Of a stretch of DNA of 64,000 nt, positions 10,440-22,537 are shown one piece after another (position 1 is the stretch's first letter; the number at the start of each line of letters is the position of its first letter). A model generated the notes under the pieces. The model had not been told where the DNA came from. It did no database searches and was given only the letters and a program-made list of their open reading frames with translations. The translations under genes were made by a program, and so were the position numbers. The stretch comes from Odobenus rosmarus divergens (taxonomy: Eukaryota; Chordata; Mammalia; Carnivora; Odobenidae). The stretch covers positions 1,981,695 through 2,045,694 of the forward strand of contig NW_004450267.1 in NCBI RefSeq assembly GCF_000321225.1. The letters run 5' to 3'.

Positions 10440-10887
10440 GTAGTAGGCTGAATAATGCCTCCCTCCACTCCAAGTCTACATCCGAATCCTTGAAACCTGT
10501 GAACATAATCTTAATTGGAACAAGGGACCTTGCAGATGTGGTTAAGAATCTTGAGAGGAGGAGGTTGGCCTGGAGGATCCCAGCGGGCCTCATGTAATCA
10601 CAGGAGTCCTTATAAGAGGAAGTTAGGAGAGACAGAGTCGAGGAACGAGGCCATGAGCATGCAGGTGGCCTCTAGATGCTGGGAAAAGCAAGGAATGCAT
10701 CTCCCTTAGAGCCTCCAGAAGGAATGCAGCCCAGCCGAGGGAACCGTAGCCCTGCTAACGTCTATTTTAGCCTGTAAGACTCATATTCAGACTTCTGACT
10801 GTCCAGAAATGTAAGATCATAAACTTGTGTTGCTTTAAATCACTACGTTTGTGGTAATTGTTACAGCAGCAATAGAAAACAAATACA
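10440..10887 (+). mobile_element. MLT1-type ERVL-MaLR solo LTR, plus strand
   Basis: Phrases in LTR order: 'gctgaataatgcctccctc', 'gaacaagggaccttgcagat', 'gtggttaagaatcttgagag', 'tgtaatcacaggagtcctta', 'taagaggaagttaggaga', 'gagcctccagaagg', 'taagatcataaacttgtg', 'tgtggtaattgttacagcag'. This is an old MaLR LTR without internal region, i.e. a solo LTR or old fragment. It is non-coding; the 64-codon frame inside it is incidental. Confidence 0.85.
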
Positions 10888-11172
10888 TGTAGCTTAGAAT
10901 TAATATCTGTGAAATATTTGTAGTTTCCCAAACGAATTAGCTGGCTCATGTTCAGGTACTATGTTATAACAACAAAAAAAGTCATCTTAAATACTTAAAA
11001 CATGCTCAGGGAGGTGAGTTGCCTATATGTGAGGGACACCTGGGAGCTAAGCCAATAGAGGAAATAGATTCTTCTCTTCTCCTGGGCTGCACAGTCACTG
11101 GGGCCAGAGATGGACAGAATCACCAGCTTTATTTAGCCTGTTATTGCTCTTTTCCTTCCTTGCTGTCCTGGT

Positions 11173-11203
<31 letters not shown>

Positions 11204-12780
11204 GTGATAAGCACATGCAATTTAATTAGGAAAAAATAAAAAAAATCAGTCTTGAGTATGATGCTACTCATTCAGAAAACTGAACTTCCCATAGGGACCA
11301 AACCAATATAGCATTAGAGATGTGAGGTATTAGAACTGTGGTTGGTGGGAGGTAGAATTTAAAGAGGTGGGGGAGCTGGGAAGACGATGAGATAGACTTA
11401 TGCTATGAACCACTAAGACTTAGAACTAGGGCCAGAGAATGGTGATTGGAGACATACATTCATTCTGTGTAAGAACTTTCCAACGGTCCAAGAATTTCAA
11501 AAATAAATTTTCTTGGAGATAATGATCTCCCCCAATACCCCAAGTATTCAAGCAGGGAGTGGGCAACTACAATGTGGGGAAGAGATTAGAGCATTGAAGA
11601 GAAGATGTGAGGGGTTTTAGACCCTTTCATACTGAAATTCTCCACTATGAGATTTATACTGCTTCATTTCTCAAGATTTGGTTCTCTCTTTCCAGAGATA
11701 AAGTGGCCACAAGTAAAAGAATATTTGTAATTCTCTCACATCTCATTCTCCTGGTAAGATCTGATCTCCACAGGAATTCCAAAATGCTATAGTGCAATGC
11801 TTCTTCTCATGGAAGATACAATGCCTTGTTAAATAAGTTTTTCCATAGCAGGACATTTAATACGAGATGTTTCTTTGCCGGCCCATCCAATAGAGTCTCG
11901 TGTGAATTCCATCAAAATCCCCTTGTTTCTGAGGTCTAAATTCTAGTACATGGGAGGCTAAGGAAAGTGTGACAGCATGTTTTTGAAGTAGTCCCTATTT
12001 CTTTCCTTTAAAGTAGGTGCCACAACATTTTCCAACCACTGGGGTTTGTGTTTAAGAGACCGTGAAGGAGAAACCTTCTCTAGAGCCCTTCTGGGCTGGC
12101 TGCAATCCACGTCTGCCAGGGTCCTGCCATGTGTAAATCACACACCCAAATACATCCAGATCGAGCCTATCCATCACATGCTGGCGGTGACATGGGCTAC
12201 GCTGTCTGTAAATCTGGTGAAAATAATGTATTTGTGATGTGAGATGACATCCCATAATGAGATTGTGATATCCTATAGCATGTGATTTGCTATTTGTGAC
12301 AAAGATGAATTTCACAGTGAGCGTAGCTGCTGAGAGTCTATGGGGCCTGGTGGACATGTGGAAGGGAGAGGTCCCTCTCAGGCCATCCAGTCACAGCTCT
12401 TCTCTACTGGAAACAATTTCTCGGGACTGCCAAGAACAAGTTTCCAAATTGAATCTTCTCTAAAGAGTAGCTGAGTATTTAGGCAAAGCAAAATCTCTAA
12501 GGGGAAAATAAGGTATAGGAGACATTCATCAGTATTCTTTGATTGCATTTATGGTTTATGGTAACACAATTCAACAGTCCACAATTGAGGTTATGTGACA
12601 GACTCTTGTGCCCTTGGTGCATGCAATCAGTGCAAAGTAAAAACTGCCTTTATGTTCAAAATAGAATAAACACTCTAAGATATTCTGATTCTTACTCCCA
12701 GAATCACATATGGAAGCATTGTAGACATTCACCACTTTCAAGGGTCCTAAGTGGTCCTGAATGATTGCCACATAAAGTAT
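10888..12780. other. Unassigned non-coding DNA
   Basis: About 1.9 kb with no repeat I can name other than the CT tract at 11171-11203. Overlapping open frames on both strands (12046-12357, 12543-12771) look random and show no family resemblance. Confidence 0.35.
11171..11203 (+). repeat. (CT)n microsatellite
   Basis: About 33 bases of CT dinucleotides with one interruption ('tctctctctttctctctctc'). Confidence 0.95.
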
Positions 12781-12781
12781 G

Positions 12782-12920
12782 GTCCCTAGAGCAATGCTAT
12801 TGACATCACCTGGGATCTTATTAAAAATACAAACAAACTTGGGTCCCTTCCCAGACCTACTGAATTAGAATCTGCATTTTAACAAGTTTCCCAGGTGGTT
12901 CTTGTACACGTTAAGTATGC
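12782..12920 (+). mobile_element. MER5-type hAT DNA transposon fragment
   Basis: 'tgacatcacctgggatctta', 'ttaaaaatacaaacaaactt', 'cttcccagacctactgaatt', 'agaatctgcattttaacaag' and 'tttcccaggtggttcttgta' match the MER5 interior in order. The 5' terminal repeat is weak ('ggtccctagagcaatgc'). Confidence 0.85.
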
Positions 12921-12984
12921 TCATCAGCACCGTAATAATGATGATAATAATATAACACAAATAATTCCAAATATGTGTATATAA

Positions 12985-13145
12985 TTTTTTGCATTTTATG
13001 AAGCACTTTCACAATCATTACCAAACTTGAGCTTTCCAATAATCTTGTGAAGTAGGCAGTAGTTATTATCCTCATCTTACAGTTGAAGCAATTTGAGTTC
13101 ATTGTGATAAACAGTTTTGTTCAAGATACATGCAGGTAAATAGAG
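12985..13145 (-). repeat. MIR SINE, minus strand
   Basis: 'tgaagcactttcacaatcat', 'ccaataatcttgtgaagtag', 'ttattatcctcatcttacag' and 'ttgaagcaatttgagttc' correspond to the reversed MIR tail and core. Confidence 0.65.
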
Positions 13146-15065
13146 AGCCTACATTCAAATTCACACAGGACCCCTTTCTCACCATTGATAGAGTTCCTCT
13201 CGCTCTGAGTTCCTTCTGTCCCCAGGGTGAGAAGAAACTCTGAAGTCACTCATACACTCCTCCCCTTTGTGAACGAGAATAGGCATCTGTAAATGACCAG
13301 CAGAACCTAGGATTACTGCACGTGGCTGAGGCTGTTACAGAACGTAGCTGATTCCGATAGAGTCAGACCTGACCTCTATCATATTAATTCTGAATTCTGA
13401 TAGGTCCAGCCTCAGCCACTCCATGTTATGACTTGATTTAAGATTGATCACACAGGTCAACTTGGTGATAGCCAGACCTGTGACAACCTGTTAACTCTAC
13501 AATTCCTTTAAGGACCCTACTTCTCCAGAAAAAGTTTCCCAGGCCAGCCACTGAAACACAGACTAATACTGCAAGCGTTCTGTGTGATATACTGCCTCTG
13601 GCAAGAGATGCTCAGAAATGCTTTTGATGATGATGGGGTGACCTATTAGCCACTAAGTGTGGTGTACAATGTAACATTGCTCTCGGGACTTTTATACATT
13701 GGCCCTAACATTCATGGGCCTGGATGAAGCCAGGAGTCAGGGCTGCTGAGACACAGGCTGAAAGAGTTGTCCAGCCTCTCTTGGAACCTGGTGCTCCGAG
13801 GAGCCTGAGGCTATTCAGAACCTCCTGGGCTTGAGCATGCTGGGGCAGTGGAATGATGAGGAAATGTTTCAGGGCAGAGGGGGCAAGGACGGGCTACGAG
13901 TATAAGACACAGGTCTTTTGTTCTAGTGCATAAGAGCTTGATAAGATATTTTTAATCAAGAAGGCTTTGTGTCAAAGAGAAGAAAGTGATATACGCATTT
14001 GGGGGATTTTGAGCAGAAAAGTTAATTCATTGAGCTTCTCTTCTCATTTAGTATTTTCAGTTAGCATTTTGGAAAATTAATCAACTTATCTGTATAATGG
14101 GCTAGAGGAGATGAGGACAATGGTGAATTTTTTTCCTGAACTGAGTGAAGAGTGGATGTTGCAGAATACATGAGAACAGTCATGGAAAAAGCAAACTGAT
14201 GCTAACTCAGAACTTAACCTGTGTTCTTATAGATCAGTGATTTAGATTTTGGAAGATTCAGTTCCAACAGGCATAATTCATGTAAGGTACCTTTGTAATT
14301 GTATACAATCCAAATGGGTTTTTCTACCCCTAAAAAATTCCCTTGGGATATTGAACATGAATTCTTATGCTCCTATTTCTTTCCTGTAATTCTGAGATGA
14401 TAAAAATCAGATTCGGACTGCATTTCTACTGCCTTCCTTCTTCGTCCTCCAAAAGCCTAATCACGCATAAACTCACGGCACAACCTCTCTGGTTTGTGGA
14501 ATCACATTTGGTAATGATGTTATTTATGCCCGCATCCTTGTTAAAATATTAAACATGGTTACTGACTTCTGTCTCACCTATAGCCATGCTGGGGAAAAGG
14601 TCTGCCTTCTCATCTGGAAACGATTTTTTTTTCTTTGGAGGCTGACTTGCCTTAGAGATTCTCATTTATCTTTTTTCCCCATGTCTTTCACTGAGAAGAG
14701 AAAGGGCCCAGTCTATAGCAAATCAGAAAGAAAGTAAGGCTGGGGAAGCTCCTTTCGAGTGATCTTCTTTGACCAGTACCCTGTGCATTAGAGGAATGTG
14801 TCTGCTCAATGAAAGTGTGTTTTTCACACTTTAGATTCTAAAACACATTTGGTCCATTAACATCTCATCACATGGTATCTCAGAGAAAAGAGGCCCATAA
14901 AGATATTATTCGTATAAAAATAGTAATGGTTTTCATGATAAAATATTGGAAAACATGGTGTTTTCCTATGGAAGAAAAAATTATCCAAATTTCAGAGTAG
15001 ACTAGAAGAGGTGAGAAGGCCCCACAACAGCCTTTTGGTTTTCTAGTTAAGATGTTACCGTAATT
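13146..15065. other. Unassigned non-coding DNA
   Basis: About 1.9 kb with no element I can name. The two 60-codon frames near 14367-14737 have no recognisable features. Confidence 0.35.
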
Positions 15066-15241
15066 GGGATGCCTGGGTGGCTCAGTCGGTTAAGTGTCTG
15101 CCTTCAGCTCAGGGCATGATCTCAAGGTCCTGGGATCGAGCCCCACATCGGGCTCCCTGCTCAGCGGGGAGACGGCTTCTCCCTCTCCCCTGCTCCTGCT
15201 CTCTCTCTCTCTCTTAAATAAATAAAAAATCTTAAAAAAAA
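15066..15241 (+). mobile_element. Carnivore SINE, plus strand
   Basis: The head 'gggatgcctgggtggctcag' is derived from tRNA-Lys. The body includes 'catgatctcaaggtcctggg' and 'gctcagcggggagacggctt', then a CT tract and an 'aaataaataaaaaatctt' A-rich tail. The flanking 'agatgttacc' is found at 15050-15059 and 15243-15252 as a short target-site duplication. Confidence 0.94.
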
Positions 15242-15249
15242 CAGATGTT

Positions 15250-15405
15250 ACCACAAGTCAGGTATTTTTACTAGCCCATCTTAGAGATGAGGAAATGGAA
15301 GCTCAGGGAGGTTGGGTAACTTGCCCCAGGTCACACAGCTAGCTAGTGGCAGAGCTGGGATTTAAACCCAGAACTGATACTTTTAAACCACTATGTTATA
15401 GTGCC
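15250..15405 (-). repeat. MIR SINE, minus strand, well preserved
   Basis: 'cccatcttagagatgaggaa', 'gctcagggaggttgggtaac', 'ttgccccaggtcacacagct', 'gtggcagagctgggattta' and 'aaccactatgttatagtgcc' follow the full reversed MIR consensus. It is the best-preserved MIR in the window. The 136-codon frame starting at 15346 begins inside it and is not a gene. Confidence 0.9.
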
Positions 15406-15479
15406 ATTCATATGAGATGCTGGGTGAAATGTGCTTTGTCAACTCTAAATTTGCACAGTGCAAATGGGGAATTGACAAA

Positions 15480-15720
15480 CTTCTGTCCCCTTCATGTTTA
15501 TGCTCCCATGCCTTTCCTCATGGCTTTTCCTCCATTCTGGAATGCCTTGGCCATATGTCTCCAACTGTTGAAAACACCTCCCCATTTTTCAAAGGGATGC
15601 TCTAAGAAATTCCTCTCCCTCATCCTTCTTTCATTTTCCTCATTGGTATTAATACCTCTCGAATATATATTGCTAGAACAAATTCTGAGAATACAGGAAA
15701 AACTGAATCCCTTCCTGTGC
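15480..15720 (+). repeat. L2 LINE 3' region, degraded
   Basis: 'ctcatggcttttcctccatt', 'ctggaatgccttggccatat' and 'tctaagaaattcctctccct' resemble the L2 3' region ('...tgcctggaatgccctt ... gaagccttccctgac'). Confidence 0.5.
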
Positions 15721-15759
15721 TCAATCCCAGCCTTTTCCTTGAGGCAACCACATTAATTT

Positions 15760-16560
15760 TTGCTAGGCATTTACTTGCATTCATGTACATAGAAATACAT
15801 GTTTTTTTTAAACATGGATATTTTCCTTTCATATTATTTTGCAACTTAAAAAAAAATGTCTTGAAGGTATTCACATGCTGACCCAGAACTGCTTATTTAC
15901 AGGGAGCCTTCCCTTTCAGAAATACTGTTTCTCTCTCCATTTATCCAGGTCTTTGTTTATGCATTTTAATAAATTATATAGTTTTCACATTTATAGGAAT
16001 TTTATAGTTTGGGTTGCTATTCTGATTGCCATTTTTATTTTATACTTTCTAATTGGTTTTGCTAATATTTAGGAAAGCTATTGATATTAAATATAGCAAT
16101 ATTAAATATTAATATAATAAAATATTAAATATATCTTAATCTTTATAATTTTAAAAATTGATTCTCATGGATTTTCTAGATAGATGATTGTATTATCTGC
16201 AAATAATGAGACTTTTTTTTTTTTACTTCTTTTCCCATAGTTAATAGATTTGTTTGTTCCTTTGTTTTGTCTTATGTCATTGGGTAACATCTCTGAGAGG
16301 GGTAACTATGGTGCGTACCTCTAACTTGTATTTAACTGGGGATGTTTCTAATGTTATGAATGACATTTATTTTAGGTTCCTGGTATGTGGCATCTTTCTA
16401 ATTTGGGAAGATTTTTAGGGGTATTTTTTGATGGTTTTTACTCACAAATAGCTATTTTATTCCTGAACTAGTTTCTTACCTATTGAGATTTTCTTCTGGT
16501 TTAACTTATTTGCTCTGTTGCTGTAGTGAATTACATGGACATTGTCTCTGCTCAGGCCAT
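15760..16560 (-). mobile_element. Old L1 ORF2 remnant, minus strand
   Basis: The reversed L1 ORF2 pattern is visible: 'ggattttctagatagatgat', 'tgtattatctgcaaataatg', 'ttgttttgtcttatgtcat', 'ggggatgtttctaatgttat' and 'ttttctaattggttttgc'. Frequent stop codons and indels make it a dead copy. It is interrupted by AT-rich decay at 16075-16150. Confidence 0.65.
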
Positions 16561-16734
16561 TTTGTACTCTTTTCATAAACTTAACAGTTTTAGTCCTTTT
16601 TTATGTTACTATTTTGCGTGCCAGCCACATTCTTATTTCCCTGAAGGGTCCTTAAAAACCGTATCACTTTCCTATTGTGGATTCTCAATTAACGTTGAAT
16701 GATGCATCTTCATAAAAGTTCACATCTATTATGT

Positions 16735-16885
16735 CACCCGATGAACACCATAGCCAATGCAGTCAGCTGTTATTCTTATGTTTTAAATTTGTGTAAACTG
16801 AAGCTCAGACCCTAGGACTCAAGCCAATATCAGGACCAGAGCTAGGTCTCAAATTTAAGCTCTCTTACTCTAGGGCAAGCGTTCT
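16735..16885 (-). repeat. MIR SINE, minus strand, degraded
   Basis: 'ttaaatttgtgtaaactgaa', 'gctcagaccctaggactcaa', 'caggaccagagctaggtctc' and 'aaatttaagctctcttact' fit the reversed MIR core and head with many changes. Confidence 0.45.
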
Positions 16886-19055
16886 TTTTGCATCAATGAT
16901 AATTGCCCTAGGTTGGTGACATTCATCATTAGAGGCAGCATTCATGTTTTTCACATTTATTGGAGGACCTAGGCAGCTCTGAAGTGAAGTTTTCACTACC
17001 TGAATGGTGCTTCCAAACTGGAAGGAGAGGGGTTGATCTGGTGGAGGAGTTTACCTGGGAGGCCCCATTATTGATCAGGAGCCAGTCAACCAGGTACGAT
17101 ACAAATATACACAGTGAAAAGAATTGCATGAAGAAGACCCTCCCTACTTGTAGGAAGGAGCCCGATACTGAATTCTGGTCAACTACCAGAACTTGACCTC
17201 TTTCAGAATCGCACAAGGTCGAGGCTGACAGGTACCTATGCCATCTTCTTTTTTTTAAAGATGGGTAAAATGAGATTCAGGAAAGAGAACTGACTTTCAC
17301 AGGTCAACTTGTGTGTTAGCAAATGTCTCCTGTGGTCTAGAATTATCTCTTTTGATATGGTTTAAGTATTTGTTTAATCTCACAGACAAAAGAAATGCCT
17401 GGCTAGATAAATTTTTGCTTATTCTGTGATAGCAGGCCGCTTCAGTTGGATCTTGGGCAAAACTCAGATATATTTTTAACAAATTTGGAAATGAAAATGA
17501 TGGCAGTGGTAATTATAAGTGTTATGGGCTGCAGGAAAAATTGTACAGACCTGGATACTTTCCCAGTTCCTATCACTGAGGCACAATGATCACAGAGATT
17601 GAATCATGAGTGGGGTTCTGGGCTCTTTCCTAATGAAACTCAATCTGATGTACTGTCAATTTTGGATTCGTAGACACAGGCTATGCACCTCATGACACTC
17701 TGTAAATAGTTCCTAAAATTAAAAAAAAAAAACTTCTTTCATTGTTTCCACATTTGACAAAACCAAACAGTAAGCATCAATTGGATGGTACTTCATAGTC
17801 AACTTGGGTTTCATCACCATACCTGCATATTGTGTTATCATCATTCTTGAGACAGGAAGCAAAACCAAGTCGAGGGAACACGGGTTACCCAAGTAGAGAA
17901 CAGAAAACAATTTTTAAAAATTGTTAAAAATGGTTAAAGCGGTTCCTAGGTTTGATATATATATATATATTCCATCTCTACATTATCAACAAAACTACTT
18001 GCCACAAGCTATTTAGTTTTACTAGACACACTATGGAGATATTTAGATAGATATCATAGTCCCTGTTCTCCAAAGCCTTAGTTTTACAGTATATCCAGAT
18101 AACTGTCTTATATCATTATAAGAAATAATGAGAAATAATGTATTTTAACAAAGTCCAAAGAGAACATTATCCTAAGAAAATAAGTATACATAAATAGAGC
18201 ACTGTGGGGAATGGTGGTGTGCGGGGTATTCTAGGTCTGCTTTGGGGGTGTGTGCAGTGGAAGAGGTTGTGAAACCTCACAAAAAATGTTTTGATTTGAA
18301 ATAACAGGTAGAACACATTTCCTCCAAAAATGTATCACCACCTGTCTTACTCAGATCATTTCTGTATTTGTAGGGCCTCCAATATTTAGCCAATAGCACC
18401 TTTGTTACTGTTAATATATCTTTCATAACTGTCTTCAAACCCTTTCATGCTTGGTCTTCCCAACAAGACTGGCTGTACAATCCTGAAGGATATGACTATT
18501 TTTGAAATTTTCTTCAGATCATCTCTACAGCCAGAAGTGTTCAGTTAATGCACACAAATATGCTGGTGTGGATTAACTTGTAGACAATCAGGTAAAAGCA
18601 TTCATCAGATGCATAAAACCAAAGCGAAAGTCCCTGCTTCAACCAGGCAACACTGAGGGCATTTTAAGAAGCCAGGAAGAAATGTGGGGACTTGAATATC
18701 ACAGACCCTGCAGGGGTGGGGCCTGAAAACAAATGCATGCTCCTTAATTGAGCTTCTAAGAAGACTTTGCTTCCTGCAAATTTTCTCTATATTAATCTCC
18801 CTATAGTCTGAAACAAAACAAAGTAAGACAAAATAGAAGAATCAGGGTCTTCAAGCTCATATACCTTCCCATGAGAGTTTCATGGTTGCTTGAAGAAGTC
18901 TCCAGAAAATACCTCCTAGATTTAAGAGAGAGGGTGTGCCTAGCAAACCACATGCTGCCACCTTCTGGTAAAATGGTACAGAATATTTTCTCTGTCATTC
19001 CCATTGAAGAGAAAACAGAAATACAGAATTATTATAATAACAATAATGTGTGTAT
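16886..19055. other. Unassigned non-coding DNA with a short (TA)n
   Basis: About 2.2 kb with no named repeat. There is a TA run at 17956-17971. Two open frames overlap on opposite strands at 16929-17216. Neither has a start context or a domain that would support a gene. Confidence 0.35.
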
Positions 19056-19059
19056 TACG

Positions 19060-19235
19060 CTTTATAACTAACAAACACCCTCACGTGCATTATCTCATTT
19101 AATGCTTGCAAGATCCTTATGAGGTCTGTAATTAAGACGCACATTAGACAAAGGAGAAAATTGAAGTTCAGAGAGGGTATGCAACTTCCCGAAAGTCACA
19201 TCAAGACTGGCAGATGCAAGCTGAAACTTTGCAAA
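19060..19235 (-). repeat. MIR SINE, minus strand
   Basis: 'acgtgcattatctcatttaa', 'tgcttgcaagatccttatga', 'acaaaggagaaaattgaagt', 'tcagagagggtatgcaactt' and 'cccgaaagtcacatc' follow the reversed MIR. Confidence 0.75.
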
Positions 19236-19559
19236 TGAAGGTGCATTATGCATTGACACGAGTGAAGAGTGAACCATTTTTCCATGCCTTGACAGATATT
19301 AAACGTATCTGCCAAGCACTCGGAAGAAATGTGTGGAATCTTTTGTCTGATTGCCTCATATCACTGCCTTGTAGTATGTGACTGACACATAATTCCCACT
19401 TCCTGGCTCTGTAAAGTGCAACAGCATCTTCCTGAACTGAATGTGGAAGGTGCGGTGGCGTGGGGTAGGGAGCAGATTTTTCTCCTCTGTCACTCTTGAA
19501 CCAGGCACAATATATTTTCTTCTACTCTTTTTATCGCTTAGAGTTTTCTCAGTAATCTT

Positions 19560-20000
19560 TAAATACAAACTGAATAAAAAACTCTCGGTGGCTCCCTCGT
19601 TATCCCAAGCCCATTGTACAGTATTCATGGCTCCCACCCAAGTGCATCCCCCATCACACATCCTATGCACCATACCTCCCTGGCCCCCAGATATCCCCTT
19701 CAGATGTGAGGTATTTTTAGCAGCTTTTCATCTGGTTCTGCCTAGCAAAACCCTATTTGTCCCTTAATGCCACCTCCTCTATTATTGATGCCCTAATCTC
19801 TTTAATGCTTAGTCAGTACTATTCCAGCTCCCAACAGGCTTATTTCCTTCAATTTTCATGAGAGTTCGTTGTTTTCCTATTAGTCTGCCTCACTAGCTTA
19901 TCCACCAAGGGGTAGGGACTCATCTTTATTAATTTCTGTAACCTCTACAAAACTTTGTACACATTAGGTGCTTAGTAAATATTTGGCATTAACTGAATTA
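19560..20000 (+). repeat. L2 LINE 3' end
   Basis: 'cccttcagatgtgaggtatt' and 'cccttaatgccacctcctct' are followed by 'cactagcttatccaccaagg', 'ggtagggactcatctttatt' and 'aggtgcttagtaaatatttg'. This is a recognisable L2 end with the terminal 'agtaaatattt' motif. Confidence 0.65.
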
Positions 20001-20570
20001 TCTTACTCCCAGAAAATCCCAGGGAGTACCACCCTGACTATAAGAGCCAGGGTAAATCTTTTCATAATATGGGGGACATAAGGAGACAAGTATCTATGAC
20101 CATTGCTCATAAAATTAGGGAAGAGACCACCAAAGGCAGGGATCCTACCTCCACTCCCACGTTTGCTCTTCTCTGTGCAGGAGCAATACTTTTTAGAAAG
20201 ATGCTTTTTGTGAAGCATCCTTTCCTTCCATCGCTTTTGTGCACCACATTGTCCAGTTCCTACTAACAGAAAGCATTTATGTTAGAGTTTCTGTTTGATT
20301 GATGGTATTTGTAATCAGAATATTGATCTTCAAGAAGGCTTGTCTGGTCTTGTACCTAAATAATAATGGCTGCAGACAATACTTGTATAAATATTTTAGA
20401 CATATTCTATCCTTGTTATGGGCTTTCTCTCTCTCTCTCTTTCTCTCTTTAACTTTCATTTTAAAATATTTTTAAGTCAGAAAAGATGCCAAAATAGTAC
20501 AAAGAATTCCCATAGTTTAGTCCCATTAATTTATACTACAGTCCTTTTGGAGAGCATTTTGCACCAAAAA
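20001..20570. other. Unassigned non-coding DNA with a (CT)n tract
   Basis: Nothing recognised except 'ctctctctctctctttctct' at 20428-20449. Confidence 0.35.
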
Positions 20571-20574
20571 CAAA

Positions 20575-20738
20575 TTTACAAATATATAAGAATATTAGAA
20601 GCATTATTTATTATGACAGAAATTGGGAATGACCTAAGTAATCAGAATAGAGGATTCATTACATAATTATATCAAAAGGATGACTCCATGGACGTGAAGA
20701 ATAAAATTCTTTAAGAATATTTAAAGAGAAATGCTCCA
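20575..20738 (+). mobile_element. L1M ORF2 3' end, 5' part (split by an LTR)
   Basis: 'cagaaattgggaatgaccta', 'agaggattcattacataatt' and 'gaatatttaaagagaaatgc' resemble the end of L1 ORF2 ('...aattggaaacaacctaaatg ... gggaactggttaaataaa'). The element continues after the LTR at 21051 with 'ctcaagatatcttaagtgaa', the next phrase in the L1 consensus. Confidence 0.65.
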
Positions 20739-21050
20739 TGTATCAGTTTGCTAGAGCTGCCATAACAAAACACCACAAACGTGTAATTTAAACAACAGAA
20801 ATTTATTTCTCATGTTTCTGGCCTTGACTTGCAGATGACTGTCTTCTCCCTGTAACTTCATAAAGCCTTTTTTTTCTGTATGCACACATCCTGGGTGTCT
20901 CTTCCTCTTCTTACAAAAGATGTAAGTCATTTGGGATTAAACCCCCACCCTTATGACCTCATTTGACCTTATTTACCTCTGAAGACAGTCACATTGTGGA
21001 TTAGGGCCTCAGCATACGAATTTTGGGGAAACACACCTCAGTCCATCACA
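20739..21050 (-). mobile_element. MLT1-type ERVL-MaLR solo LTR, minus strand, inserted in L1M
   Basis: The element begins TG and ends CA as LTRs do ('tgtatcagtttgctagagct' to 'cagtccatcaca'). Inside are 'aaacaacagaaatttatttc', 'gcagatgactgtcttctccc', 'atgacctcatttgaccttat' and 'cgaattttggggaaacacac', the reverse complement of an MLT1 LTR. The five-base flanks 'ctcca' (20734-20738) and 'ctcaa' (21051-21055) fit the five-base duplication of ERVL-type insertions. Confidence 0.85.
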
Positions 21051-21300
21051 CTCAAGATATCTTAAGTGAAAAAAATACATCACAGAACCATGCTTATAGA
21101 CTTCAATTTTTATTTAAAACATACTCACATGTACATACAGAGAGCAAAAATAGTGTGGAAGTTCACATGTCAAAATTGTAACAGGAGATACTTTTGAATT
21201 GTGAGATCATGAATTACATTAACTGACTTCATACGTCATTCCATTTTGCAGTTTTCCATAATAAACTACCATTATTTTTATAACTACAAAAAATGTATTA
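21051..21300 (+). mobile_element. L1M 3' end, continuation after the LTR
   Basis: 'ctcaagatatcttaagtgaa', 'cacagaaccatgcttataga', 'taaactaccattatttttat' and an A-rich end continue the old L1 3' part on the plus strand. The two halves join sensibly if the LTR is removed. Confidence 0.6.
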
Positions 21301-21309
21301 CAAGTAATA

Positions 21310-21500
21310 GTGCAAAACTTTAATACCTTGCAGGCTCTTTCATGTACGTTAAAGTATTTGATCTCTCTAACTATGCTATGAGGCAGGAATTATTTTTTCA
21401 ATTTCTAGATGACACAATTGAAGCCCAGGAGGCTTAAATCACATGACCAAACAGTCTAATAAAACAAATGGGTCTTTTTACTATTAATCCAATGTTCTCT
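21310..21500 (-). repeat. MIR SINE, minus strand
   Basis: 'ctaactatgctatgaggcag', 'gaattattttttcaatttct', 'agatgacacaattgaagccc', 'aggaggcttaaatcacatga' match the reversed MIR tail and core. Confidence 0.65.
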
Positions 21501-22155
21501 CTACTACACCACAGTTCTCCAAAATACCTTCCTTTGATAATACCTTTCTCTGATAGAGAAAAGCCTAACAATACTCCATGATTATCCCTAATTTGCTAAT
21601 GACACTTATGAAAGTAGAAGGAATAATGAAACTGCAACAGCAGCAAGGTTGGAGTGGGGATCATCGGAGCTGACTCTGTCTCCCATAGAAAGATTTGGGA
21701 TACAAATGCATATCAATAAATAGTAACTTGGGTTGAAAATTGTCACTGGCCTGCTTTTTTTCTACACCCTATTTTTATGACTATTGTACATTTATGAAAA
21801 TAAAGCATAATTGTAGGAACAGAGAATCCAGCAGGCATTTCAACAGATCCTGCTACCCATAAGAATATACACATAGATAAATCCACCAGGCCAGAGGCTC
21901 CTGACCTGTGAGAATCTCGGAGAAGCTGGAGGGAGAATTTGGGAGAATTTAGGACAAGAATTCCAGAGATCTTTAAGTATAGAAAGGTTTTGCCATTCCA
22001 TGAAGACTAAAAGAATGACCACAGTTATGGCTGGAGAGGTTCCTGAGTAGGAGGTGTCCTTTCACTGGAAAAGTTGTGAATTATTGCTCTGCGTCAATAA
22101 TGTTAAAAAAAAAAAAACCTCATTTATAATATAAATTGCCCCCGGCCTCTTGCCT
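21501..22155. other. Unassigned non-coding DNA
   Basis: No repeat or gene recognised. A run of 12 A lies near 22107. Confidence 0.35.
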
Positions 22156-22354
22156 GGGGCACCTGGGTGGCTCAGTCAGTTGGGTGTCTGCCTTTGGCTC
22201 CAGTCATGATCTCGGGATCCTGGGATCAAGCCCCACATCAGGCTCCCTGCTCAGTGGGGAGTCTGCTTCTCCCTCTACCACTCCCCCTGCTTGTGTTCCC
22301 TCTCTCACTGTCTCTCTCTCTCTGTCAAATAAATAAATAAAATCTTAAAAAAAA
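22156..22354 (+). mobile_element. Carnivore SINE, plus strand
   Basis: Head 'gggcacctgggtggctcagt', body with 'catgatctcgggatcctggg' and 'ctgctcagtggggagtctgc', CT tract, and 'caaataaataaataaaatct' tail. I could not identify a clear target-site duplication, which suggests an older copy or flanking decay. Confidence 0.93.
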
Positions 22355-22537
22355 TACATATATACTCTTTCCCATGTCAGTCTTTATTCCTATCATAGAA
22401 TCAATGATTACAATAATTACCATGTAAATTGATATGTTCTAAGGTGAATTCTATGCTGTATCTCTGAGTGGGTTGAACTTAACCGAGACATCGAACAATT
22501 TTAGCCTGCAAGATGTAGTGCAAGAACACTGGGCATC

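Noticed and set aside
15066..15090. tRNA-like sequence at SINE heads as possible tRNA genes
   Set aside because: These are the tRNA-Lys-derived heads of SINEs. They continue into SINE bodies and A-rich tails and cannot form a mature tRNA.
15346..15756. 136-codon plus-strand frame
   Set aside because: It begins inside a minus-strand MIR and runs into an L2 remnant; it is repeat-derived.
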